From: Aldehydirespirator sp965220485
Lineage (GTDB): Bacteria; Actinomycetota; Acidimicrobiia; Acidimicrobiales; Aldehydirespiratoraceae
Assembly: GCA_965220485.1 (NCBI GenBank)
Contig: OZ244832.1
Coordinates: forward strand, 2,914,001 to 2,978,000
Direction: 5' to 3'
DNA length: 64,000 bases
Notes under the pieces: model-generated
What the model was told of the DNA's origin: nothing
Database searches by the model: none
The model's input: the letters and a program-made list of their open reading frames with translations, nothing else
Made by a program: the position numbers and the translations under genes
Shown: positions 57,354 through 64,000 of the stretch, in pieces
Layout of the letters: each line of letters opens with the position of its first letter
How positions within the stretch are numbered: position 1 is the first letter of the stretch

Positions 57354-58721
57354 ATGGGTCGATACGTAAGGGCTGAAGACTGGATGGCCACTCCGACAGG
57401 GTATGGGCGTCGAGAGTACCACGCCTACGTGCCGTATCCGCTGAAGGGCTGGGCACCTCTGTTAGACGCATCTGCGGTGCTAGCCGTGAACGAGGCCACT
57501 CAGTCCATCGCAACGATCTCAACCATGTATGCCGAGTTCCCGCATGCAGCTCTGGTGGATTGGGTGCTGGCACGCGACGAGAGCATCCGTTCAAGCCTCA
57601 TCGAAGGTGTCAGCAGCACAGCCGATGCGCTTGCATGGGCAGATTACATGAGGCAGGCAGGCCAGCCCATCTCAGACGAGAACGACGCTCTCACGCTTGG
57701 GGCTGTCAAGCAAGCGCGTGAGGCTGTAGAGCTAGGTGAGCAGATGCTGTCAGGCCGCGCTTGCACGGTAGAAGACATCCGCAGTGTCCATCGGTCCCTC
57801 TTCAAGGACACCAGAGATCAAGCTATCGGCGGCGAGTTGCGAGACGGTCCGATGTGGGTTGGCCCTGCGGGCTGTCTTGTGGACGATGCTTCTTACGTTG
57901 CACCACCGCAAGAGAATATCGCTGAACTGGTGGACGACTTGGTTGCTTATCTCAACTCCACAGAGCACCCCGCTGTGGTCCAAGCTGCTGTAGCCCACTC
58001 GCAACTCGAAACCATCCATCCGTTCAACGACGGCAACGGCAGAACCGGGCGTGCGCTCATCCATACAATCTTGAACGCTCGTGGTGTCGCTCGTGGGGCG
58101 CTTCCCGTCAGCACTGCCTTGGCAGAGAATCTCTCCAGATACTACGAAGCCCTCAACGCGACAAGAGTGGTGTGTGATGCTGACGATTCTCAAACGCGCA
58201 GCGCTGGGTTGACACGCTGGCTGTCGCTGTTCTGTGATGCGTGCAGAGCAGCGGAGCGGTCAGCGACAGTGGCCGCTGAGTTGGCCGCGGAGGTGGTTGC
58301 TGGATGGGAGGCACACACATCCCTCCGCTCCGACAGTGGCGCTGCGGCGCTGTTGAAGGCGCTGCCCGCGATGCCGGTGTTCGACACAGAAATGGTGGCT
58401 CGCCGCTTGGGTGTGACAAGAAATGTCGCACGGTCCGCCATAGCGTCTCTAGAACGCGCTCACATAGTGCAGCCCGGCGCCGGTCGTCGTAATCGCAGGT
58501 ATACCGTCCCTGACACAATTGAACTATTGCGCGCGATGCGGCCAGATAGCGGTTTACCACCTTCAGCCCCAGCTAGAGTGCGCGCCGCTCTGCGTGTCTC
58601 GCCGCTCATCTCCAAGTCTGCGAGAATCGGATGCGGACATCGAGGAGTCAGAAGCAAGAGAACATGTGTACTTGGTAGAGGTCACAGCGGGCAACATCGA
58701 TATCGCAAGCGCAAGAGCTGA
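57354..58721 (+). CDS. Fic-family AMP-transferase with winged helix
   Basis: A 455-residue Fic protein. The active site is HPFNDGNGRTGRALI (about residues 222-236), exact to HxFx(D/E)GNGRxxR. An N-terminal inhibitory helix motif, SSLIEGVSST (S-x-x-x-E-G), is present at about residue 82, so activity is autoinhibited. A winged helix follows (TEMVARRLGVTRNVARSAIA). After residue 400 there is an odd basic tail with GCGHRGVRSK and TCVLGRGHSGQHRYRKRKS, a possible CH-CH zinc motif. It modifies target proteins with AMP or a related group. Confidence 0.9.
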   Translation: MGRYVRAEDWMATPTGYGRREYHAYVPYPLKGWAPLLDASAVLAVNEATQSIATISTMYAEFPHAALVDWVLARDESIRSSLIEGVSSTADALAWADYMRQAGQPISDENDALTLGAVKQAREAVELGEQMLSGRACTVEDIRSVHRSLFKDTRDQAIGGELRDGPMWVGPAGCLVDDASYVAPPQENIAELVDDLVAYLNSTEHPAVVQAAVAHSQLETIHPFNDGNGRTGRALIHTILNARGVARGALPVSTALAENLSRYYEALNATRVVCDADDSQTRSAGLTRWLSLFCDACRAAERSATVAAELAAEVVAGWEAHTSLRSDSGAAALLKALPAMPVFDTEMVARRLGVTRNVARSAIASLERAHIVQPGAGRRNRRYTVPDTIELLRAMRPDSGLPPSAPARVRAALRVSPLISKSARIGCGHRGVRSKRTCVLGRGHSGQHRYRKRKS

Positions 58722-58833
58722 AGCTGCGCTCCAGCAACGCTCTCCGCTAGCGATTGCGGCCTTGAATTCCCTTTCACGGCCGCAATGCCCTTCTTGGCCA
58801 ATTGCGCAACCTGGAGGTGCGAGGTGGCCACGC

Positions 58834-58848
58834 CAAAACCGCAGGTCA
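58834..58848. repeat. 15-bp direct repeat, right copy
   Basis: CAAAACCGCAGGTCA, identical to 56362-56376, 2472 bp away. It lies in the 229-base gap after the Fic gene, which otherwise holds no feature I can see. Confidence 0.4.
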
Positions 58849-58950
58849 AGGCAGGTTTCGGCGGCATGAGGCTGGCCGGAAACGTCTTCAACACTAGGCA
58901 ACCAGCAAGAATTGATGTTGTAGTAGATCTGTGACCAGAAAGCCGACTGC

Positions 58951-59919
58951 ATGTCAACAGACCCCCGGACAGATGTTCGCGTTGACATCGAGCATCCAGA
59001 TCTGGCCGTCGTCACCGGCGCTTTCAGCTACACGGGTGGATACATCGCGCGACGTCTGATCGACCAGGGTGTCGGCGTCAGAACACTGACCCGCCACCCC
59101 GATATCCGCAACGACTTTGGCGGCAAGGTGGCCGCGTCCCCGCTGGACTTCTCAGAGCCGGACAGCCTGTGCAACTCGATGCGCGGCGCCGGCGTGCTCT
59201 ACAACACCTACTGGATCCGGTTCCCGCGTGGGCCGATCACCTTCGACCACGCCGTCGAGAACAGCAGGATCCTGTTCCAAGCTGCACAGAAGGCAGGCAT
59301 CAAGCGGATCGTTCACCTCTCGGTGTCGAACGCGTCGTTGGAGGCAAACCTGCCTTACATCAGGGCCAAAGCGCAGGTGGAAGAGATACTGGCGGGCCTC
59401 GGAGTCCCCCACGCCATCATCAGGCCCACCCTTATATTCGGCGCCGGCGACCTACTGCTCAACAACATGGCCTGGGCGCTGCGGCGCTTCCCGATCTATC
59501 CCGTGTTCGGAAAGGGCGACTACCCGGTCCAACCCGTCTATGCCGGAGACGTTGCGGCCCAGGCTGTGGAAGCTGCTTCCCAACACGAGGACTCCATTGC
59601 CGACGCGGCGGGGCCAGAGATCTTCTCCTACGAGACGCTGATCCAGACCATCGCCGCCGCCGTGGGCGCGCGCAGCCGATTGGTGCACCTGCCCCCGCCG
59701 GTCGGCCTCGCCATGACGGGACTGGTGGGCCTGATGGTGCGCGACGTTGTGCTCACCCGCGACGAGGTGGACGAGTTGATGGCTGGCCAGTTCACATCCG
59801 ACGCGCCTCCGACAGGCACGACCAAGCTGAGCCACTGGCTCACGGATCACCACGATGGACTCGGTCGAAGATACGTCGCTGAACTAGGGCGCAACTTCCG
59901 GCATCAGAAGCCGACCTAG
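58951..59919 (+). CDS. NAD(P)-binding epimerase/NmrA-like protein
   Basis: A 322-residue Rossmann protein: LAVVTGAFSYTGGYIARRLI (G-x-x-x-x-x-G-G variant, residues 19-38), IVHLSVSNASLEANLPYIRA (atypical SDR, Y-x-x-x-K), GVPHAIIRPTLIFGAGDLLL and PVYAGDVAAQAVEAA. It is close in pattern to the NDUFA9/complex-I-associated atypical SDRs. It has high GC, like core genes, so may mark an older part of the region. Function not certain. Confidence 0.85.
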   Translation: MSTDPRTDVRVDIEHPDLAVVTGAFSYTGGYIARRLIDQGVGVRTLTRHPDIRNDFGGKVAASPLDFSEPDSLCNSMRGAGVLYNTYWIRFPRGPITFDHAVENSRILFQAAQKAGIKRIVHLSVSNASLEANLPYIRAKAQVEEILAGLGVPHAIIRPTLIFGAGDLLLNNMAWALRRFPIYPVFGKGDYPVQPVYAGDVAAQAVEAASQHEDSIADAAGPEIFSYETLIQTIAAAVGARSRLVHLPPPVGLAMTGLVGLMVRDVVLTRDEVDELMAGQFTSDAPPTGTTKLSHWLTDHHDGLGRRYVAELGRNFRHQKPT

Positions 59920-60066
59920 TGCCTCGCTCCAGCGCTCGGCCAGGCAAGACAGGCGTGATGTGGCCAACCGCTGACTGGTGGCTAGTTGGTGTAACCCGAG
60001 CCGTCTGCTGGACCAAGCGATCTGGTCGCCGGCGCCAGCGGCGCTCAGCCGTTACGGTCCGGGTGT

Positions 60067-60516
60067 GTGGGAGCGGACTCGGGGAACGAGTCATGGGCTT
60101 CGTCGCCTGGGACCCGCAAGTCGATGCAGGGCAACCGCAGCCGCGACACCAAGCCCGAGATGGCGGTGCGCTCTGCCGTGCATCGGCGCGGCATCAGGTT
60201 CCGGGTGTCGGCGCGACCTCAGCCGGAGCTGGCCCGCACCGCCGACCTGGTCCTGCGCAAGACCCGCATTGCTGTGTTCGTCGACGGCTGCTACTGGCAT
60301 GGATGCCCCGACCACCACACGCAGCCAGCCACCAACTCCGAGTACTGGGCCAACAAGATCGCCCGCAACATCGAGCGCGACGGCGAGACCACCGCATACC
60401 TCCGGCAGGCCGGGTGGACGGTGCTGCGCTTCTGGGAGCACGAGGACCCAGAGGTCGTGGCCGACCAAGTCCAAACGGCCGTGCAGTCGGCCCTCGCAAG
60501 TCGGCGTGGCGGTTGA
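60067..60516 (+). CDS. vsr: very short patch repair (Vsr) endonuclease
   Basis: A 149-residue Vsr-family protein: MQGNRSRDTKPEMAVRSAVH, RRGIRFRVSARPQP, TADLVLRKTRIAVFVDGCYW, HGCPDHHTQPATNSEYWANK and LRQAGWTVLRFWEHE. These carry the catalytic Asp and the Cys/His zinc ligands. Vsr nicks T:G mismatches left by deamination of 5-methylcytosine, so a C5 methyltransferase is expected nearby, yet none is in the window. The GTG start at 60067 is tentative; ATG 60124 begins at the conserved region. Confidence 0.9.
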   Translation: MGADSGNESWASSPGTRKSMQGNRSRDTKPEMAVRSAVHRRGIRFRVSARPQPELARTADLVLRKTRIAVFVDGCYWHGCPDHHTQPATNSEYWANKIARNIERDGETTAYLRQAGWTVLRFWEHEDPEVVADQVQTAVQSALASRRGG

Positions 60517-60894
60517 AGACTACGGCAGGTGTCGCAGCTCACCGCCGCTGCTGGACGCCGCCGAGACCTGCCACTAGGTCGAGAACTTCAGCCTCTACCT
60601 CCGTACCTCGCCGCCACGCTGACCGGGCCCGGTCAGGGGCCCAGGCCCCATCTCCACACCGCAAATCATACCCGGTCGATACTGCAAGAAATACTCTGCT
60701 AATGCAGCAGGACATACCGCTCGGTCGGCCTCTTCATCAACTGCAAAGGTCGTGCCTGAACGCGTCGACGACCCCGATGTGGACGACCTGCTGATGGCGC
60801 GATCCGGTGATCGCTACGGTCGTGCCGTCAGCTTCGATGCGCCGTCACGATCGACGGCGGCGCCGACCAGCGACTGTCGGGGGCGCGGTGTCGG
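60517..60894. other. gene-free stretch downstream of vsr
   Basis: 378 bases with no supportable gene on either strand. Frames crossing it are short and lack family features. No repeat of the two families listed is present. Possibly the scar of a lost gene, such as the expected methyltransferase. Confidence 0.4.
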
Positions 60895-61146
60895 TCACGG
60901 CCCGTACCTCAACGCCCACTCGATCTTCCCAGCGAGGTTCTCGGCGGCTTCCAGTTCGGCGGCCCGGAACCGGTCGATGCGGTCGAGCTGCTCCGACTCG
61001 GGTTCGTCGAGGCCGATGGCACCGTCAGCATCCTCCATCGCATGGCGGCTGGTCCGGACCGCGTACCAGCGCACCGCTGCCCCCACCACCTCATCCTTGG
61101 TCTCGGCCTCCAGCATGTCGACCACCTCTTGAGTGTTGCTCATCAA
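60895..61146 (-). CDS. small acidic hypothetical protein
   Basis: An 83-residue helical protein: SNTQEVVDMLEAETKDEVVG, AAVRWYAVRTSRHAMEDADG, LDRIDRFRAAELEAAENLAG. No family recognised. Its ATG overlaps the stop of the frame upstream (61143-61274), suggesting a coupled pair. Confidence 0.5.
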   Translation of the reverse strand: MMSNTQEVVDMLEAETKDEVVGAAVRWYAVRTSRHAMEDADGAIGLDEPESEQLDRIDRFRAAELEAAENLAGKIEWALRYGP

Positions 61147-61274
61147 GCGGTCCCGCTGTCTCGGTGTCCAGCGAAGATCGACCGGGGGGCGGCGACACCG
61201 CGGCGGATGATGTCGCGTTGACGCGCCACACGCCGGCGGCGCAACTCGGCGGTGGTCTCGGCCATGGCGTTCAT
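61143..61274 (-). CDS. very small basic ORF coupled to the gene at 60895
   Basis: A 43-residue frame, MNAMAETTAELRRRRVARQR, DIIRRGVAAPRSIFAGHRDS. Its TGA overlaps the next ATG (ATGA). Basic, with no recognised family. It could be a small DNA- or RNA-binding protein or a leader. Confidence 0.3.
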   Translation of the reverse strand: MNAMAETTAELRRRRVARQRDIIRRGVAAPRSIFAGHRDSGTA

Positions 61275-61275
61275 G

Positions 61276-61530
61276 CTACGCCCCGACCCAGTTGGGGTCC
61301 ACGATCCGTCCGGCGGCGCGGTTGGCGGGGGCGTGCTCGCCGATAGTGCCGGACGAACGCCACCAGTAGTCACGTTCGACCGGCAGCCGCAATGCCTCCA
61401 GTTCGAAGAGCCGGACCTAGCCGAGTTCGGGGGTGCCGAACCAGCCGTCCCAGAGCCCGAACAACAGATCCGGTTCGTCGGTGCTGCGCTTCTTACGGGC
61501 ACGAGCACTCGGAGGCCGCGGCCGACCGAG
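61276..61530 (-). pseudogene. unidentified gene remnant with in-frame TAG
   Basis: A minus-strand frame reads RKKRSTDEPDLLFGLWDGWF, GTPELG, stop TAG (61417-61419), then in the same frame VRLFELEALRLPVERDYWWR, SSGTIGEHAPANRAAGRIVD, PNWVGA and a stop at 61276. Both halves look protein-coding but I recognise no family. Upstream limit unclear. Confidence 0.3.
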
Positions 61531-61556
61531 TCCTAGTGGCCAGCTAAGTTGAGACT

Positions 61557-62546
61557 ATGAAGTCGCTGAGCGATCTTGTCGACCTCACGGAAGCGCAGGC
61601 GCGGTCGCAGTGGAGCAGGGTCTTGCTACGACAATCGAGGCCTCGTCAGGAGCCGTTCACGCCTGTGGAGGTCATCTTGTGCTACGGGCTCTTCCGGCTG
61701 GTTGATCCGCACCGCTACCGCGGAGGGTCAACCGACCAGGCACCACCGATCGTGCACACGTTGTCCAGCCTGTTCAAGCGGTCGCCGGGGTCTATCACCA
61801 GCAAGATGAAGAACCTCGACGGTTCGCTGTCCCACTCGGGCGAGCATGAGTGGCGATTCTTCGCGGAGATGTCCGTCGACACCCGTCAGTTTCCCAGGCT
61901 GTACGACCGCGTGCTGCACGCAGCGCGAGACATGGGGATTGGACCGGAGCGCCTGCCGGACTTCCTCGCGTTGGAGGGTTCGGGCGACTTCGACCTTCTT
62001 GGCCAAGAGGAACTGGCCCGACACACCTTGGATGAAGTTGTCGCGATCCGGGCCGCGAGACACCGTGCTCGGCTATTGGCTGACGACGCTTCCACCACGC
62101 AGTTGGCAGAACATCAGGTGCGTCTAGGACAGCATCGATTCGCGAGGAACGTACTGGCGAACTACGGCAACAGCTGCGTATTCTGCGGGTTCGCCCCCCG
62201 ATCACTTCCCAGACACAAACTGCTGGTGGCCTCTCACATCAAGCCGTGGGCCGTCTGCAACGACAAAGAGCGCTTGGACGAGCGCAACGGCGTAGCGGCA
62301 TGCGGGGTGCACGACGCGGCTTTCGACACCGGGCTCATCACGGTGAACGGCGGCCTACGCGTCCACCGTGCACAGCGTCTGGAGATCAGCGCGCGTGATG
62401 ACCCCGGCGTGGATCGCTACTTCGGGCAGGTCCTCAGCACCGAGCTGGTGCTGCCGAGCGGCGCGATCGCGCCGGACAGCGCCTACCTGGAGTGGCACCG
62501 CGAGAACGTCTACGTTGGTGGTGGCTCCGCCAAAGCAACCGCGTAG
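61557..62546 (+). CDS. HNH endonuclease (restriction type)
   Basis: A 329-residue protein. The C-terminal HNH core is NSCVFCGFAPRSLPRHKLLV, ASHIKPWAVCNDKERLDERN, GVAACGVHDAAFDTGLITVN, the pattern of HNH restriction nucleases with the SHI-x-PW motif. The N-terminal region (FTPVEVILCYGLFRLVDPHR, SLFKRSPGSITSKMKNLDG) is the usual helical domain. With Vsr 1 kb upstream it resembles Vsr-C5 methyltransferase-HNH modules, but the methyltransferase is absent. Confidence 0.88.
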   Translation: MKSLSDLVDLTEAQARSQWSRVLLRQSRPRQEPFTPVEVILCYGLFRLVDPHRYRGGSTDQAPPIVHTLSSLFKRSPGSITSKMKNLDGSLSHSGEHEWRFFAEMSVDTRQFPRLYDRVLHAARDMGIGPERLPDFLALEGSGDFDLLGQEELARHTLDEVVAIRAARHRARLLADDASTTQLAEHQVRLGQHRFARNVLANYGNSCVFCGFAPRSLPRHKLLVASHIKPWAVCNDKERLDERNGVAACGVHDAAFDTGLITVNGGLRVHRAQRLEISARDDPGVDRYFGQVLSTELVLPSGAIAPDSAYLEWHRENVYVGGGSAKATA

Positions 62547-62563
62547 TCCGGAAGGCCCGCTGG

Positions 62564-63289
62564 CTAGATGTCCGCGCCCGTGGCCGCGGTCATGAAGTTG
62601 CGGTAGAGCTGTTCGGCGTCGGAGACGAAGCCGTCCATGTGGCGGTCGGCGTCGGCCGCGAGAGCGTCGATGGAGCCGGGGCCGAGCGTCGACTCCAGGG
62701 CCTGGCGGTAGGCGTGGATGGCGCCCCAGTTGCGCACCGTGTCGTCCTCGACCTCGACGTGGTACTGCATTGACCAGGCCCGCTCACCGACCCTCATGGC
62801 CTGCACCCGGCACACCGGCGAGCTGGCCAGCACCACCGCATCCTCCGGTGGCTGGGCCACGCACACCGAGTGCCACTGCAGGGCGTGCTGTTGCTCGGCC
62901 ATCTGGTCGAAGATCGGGTCGGTGCGGCCCTGCGGCGTGAGCTCCACCGGCAGCACTCCGATCTCAGGCGGGCGCTGCGGACCGCACGTTCCGCCCAGGG
63001 CGTCGGCCAGCAACTGGTGGCCCAGGCACACCCCCAGGAACGGGCGCTCGAGCTCGCGCACCCAGCGCCGGATGGCTTGCTTCTCGGGTACCAGCCAGGG
63101 ATGCTCCTCCACATCCCACACATCCATCGGGCCGCCCATGACCCACATGGCGTCGTAGTCCTCCAGCGGCGGGATGGGCTCGCCCTCGTCGAGCTCCACC
63201 GCAGTCCACTCGATGCCGTCAGCCCTCAGGAAGTCCCGCAGACGGCCGGGATGCTCGCAGTCGATGTGCTGCAGCACGAGCAGACGCAC
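62564..63289 (-). CDS. class I glutamine amidotransferase-like protein
   Basis: A 241-residue GMP-synthase-type glutamine amidotransferase domain: nucleophile Cys in ERPFLGVCLGHQLLADALGG, oxyanion-region MWVMGGPMDVWDVEEHPWL, and catalytic His in SMQYHVEVEDDTV. It hydrolyses glutamine or related gamma-glutamyl compounds (the PuuD/GATase1 group). No synthase partner adjoins. High GC, core-like. Confidence 0.88.
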   Translation of the reverse strand: MRLLVLQHIDCEHPGRLRDFLRADGIEWTAVELDEGEPIPPLEDYDAMWVMGGPMDVWDVEEHPWLVPEKQAIRRWVRELERPFLGVCLGHQLLADALGGTCGPQRPPEIGVLPVELTPQGRTDPIFDQMAEQQHALQWHSVCVAQPPEDAVVLASSPVCRVQAMRVGERAWSMQYHVEVEDDTVRNWGAIHAYRQALESTLGPGSIDALAADADRHMDGFVSDAEQLYRNFMTAATGADI

Positions 63290-63377
63290 GCGACGAAGCT
63301 ACCCCAGTCGCGGACGGGCACCCTGGTCGGGCAGTAGCCTCGACTGGCAAGACTCAACGCCGACAGGAGACGGCCGC

Positions 63378-63710
63378 GTGAGGGAACTGTTACTCGAAGG
63401 CCGGGTGTCTTGGCGCTCGGAGAGATCGGGGCAGGAAAGGACACTGTCACTCCGACCGGCAAGAATCTTCGGGCTGCGGCGGCTCGCGGCCACGGTCGGC
63501 GCCGCCGCGGTCGCAGCCCTCGTCGTGGCGCTCATTGCGGTGGCTGCCGGGGCGGTGGCCGCCAGCCTCGGTGCCCGCTGGACCGCCAGGCGCAGGGAAC
63601 AGGGACTGGACGATCCCATCGATGTCGTGCAGCAACGGGTCCGCGAGGCCAGGGAGTGGATCGACGCCCGCCGATCGTCACAGGACAACGCCCCCGGCAG
63701 CCACCTCTAG
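63378..63710 (+). CDS. small single-span membrane protein
   Basis: A 110-residue protein with one transmembrane helix (LAATVGAAAVAALVVALIAV, AAGAVAASLGA, about residues 36-66), preceded by a basic region and followed by a charged helix (DPIDVVQQRVREAREWIDAR). No family recognised. GTG 63378 follows AGGAGA by nine bases. Confidence 0.55.
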   Translation: MRELLLEGRVSWRSERSGQERTLSLRPARIFGLRRLAATVGAAAVAALVVALIAVAAGAVAASLGARWTARRREQGLDDPIDVVQQRVREAREWIDARRSSQDNAPGSHL

Positions 63711-63748
63711 AGCGAGCGCAAATTGGTGCGAGTCCGTGGCGTCGCAGC

Positions 63749-63858
63749 GGTGTCACTCCCGCTCTTGTTCGCTTCGCTCACGGGCCGCTCGGGCCACGGC
63801 CTCGCTCAGCTCCTCGCGAAGATTCTCACAGGTCACGCCCTATTCGCTCGGCCTCAGC
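63749..63858 (+). repeat. dispersed intergenic repeat, copy 7
   Basis: GGTGTCACTCCCGCTCTTGT, TCGCTTCGCTCACGGGCCGC, TCGGGCCACGGCCTCGCTCA, then CACGCCCTATTCGCTCGGCC. Well preserved. It lies between the small membrane protein gene and the gene running off the window end. Confidence 0.9.
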
Positions 63859-63896
63859 GATCAGAGTCGGGTCGCGCCCACCGACGACGCGAGGTA

Positions 63897-64000
63897 TCAG
63901 CCTGCAAGCCCCGGAACAGTCTCCACCTGGTAGCCCAACTCGACTGCGGGCAGACCGGGACCGGTCAACTCGGCATGGAAACTGGAACTGGGCCGGATGT
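63897..64000 (-). CDS. C-terminal end of a gene continuing past the window
   Basis: The minus-strand frame reads IRPSSSFHAELTGPGLPAVE, LGYQVETVPGLAG and stops at 63897. Too short to assign. Confidence 0.4.
   Translation of the reverse strand, partial: IRPSSSFHAELTGPGLPAVELGYQVETVPGLAG

Noticed and set aside
40796..64000. Second copy of the tRNA-Pro 3' end as an attachment site
   Set aside because: No repeat of GGTTCAAATCCCGCC was seen downstream within the window.
1..64000. CRISPR array
   Set aside because: No regularly spaced short repeats; the only tandem repeat (4165-4242) has two contiguous copies without spacers.

Overview
This 64 kb window is high-GC DNA with actinobacterial hallmarks: a WhiB regulator, an F420-type luciferase-like oxidoreductase, Mrp/ErpA iron-sulfur proteins, many GTG/TTG starts, and repeated -10 hexamers placed exactly seven bases before start codons (leaderless transcripts). 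An uncultured Acidimicrobiia-like actinobacterium is my best guess, but this is inference from gene style and not from a marker gene. The only RNA gene I find is tRNA-Pro(CGG); I see no rRNA, CRISPR array or tRNA-Sec.

Layout. 1-9.6 kb: a catabolic and transport neighbourhood with a gamma-glutamyltransferase split by a 103-bp MITE-like insertion, an isochorismatase-like hydrolase, a peptide-type binding lipoprotein, a heme-oxygenase-like diiron protein plus aldehyde dehydrogenase, an MFS carrier, a shortened epimerase and a GntR/FCD regulator. GTATAC-centred palindromes sit in front of two of these units. 9.8-16.5 kb: a phosphosugar mutase-DeoC fusion and a potABCD polyamine ABC operon. 16.5-28.4 kb: acetyltransferase, enoyl-CoA hydratase, OsmC, a frameshifted YbdK-type ligase, a second aldehyde dehydrogenase, a minimal xanthine-dehydrogenase-like fusion, a HigBA-type toxin-antitoxin pair, ErpA and Mrp. 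28.4-38 kb: a selenium block. A UGSC-family selenoprotein is encoded across an in-frame TGA (residue 96) with a SECIS-like hairpin, next to its usual partner protein; selA and selB lie 5-8 kb away on the other strand. 38-40.9 kb: WhiB, NfeD, STAS, a stand-alone receiver domain and tRNA-Pro.

40.9-62.5 kb is accessory DNA, visibly less GC-rich and starting at the tRNA. It holds a large N-6 DNA methylase with a possible N-terminal nuclease, a decayed tyrosine recombinase, a PD-(D/E)XK nuclease, an XRE-ImmA/IrrE regulator, and a four-gene ubiquitin-like conjugation operon (UBL, E2, JAMM protease, E1) of the Bil/Bub type. It continues with an IS21-family element (53798-56329, 6-bp target duplication, istA broken by a nonsense codon), an antitoxin with a broken toxin, a Fic protein, a Vsr endonuclease and an HNH nuclease. 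This reads as a defence island.

Two repeat families are notable. A roughly 110-140 bp element, present seven times (6.7, 9.65, 12.4, 19.6, 37.9, 39.7 and 63.7 kb), sits in gaps between host genes and is absent from the island. A different roughly 120-bp repeat (44.8, 46.2 and 49.3 kb) is confined to the island. Several genes are broken (ggt, ybdK-like, istA, integrase, one toxin, one epimerase, fragments of SGNH and amidohydrolase genes), so this genome tolerates decay. The frameshift and nonsense calls should be confirmed against reads.
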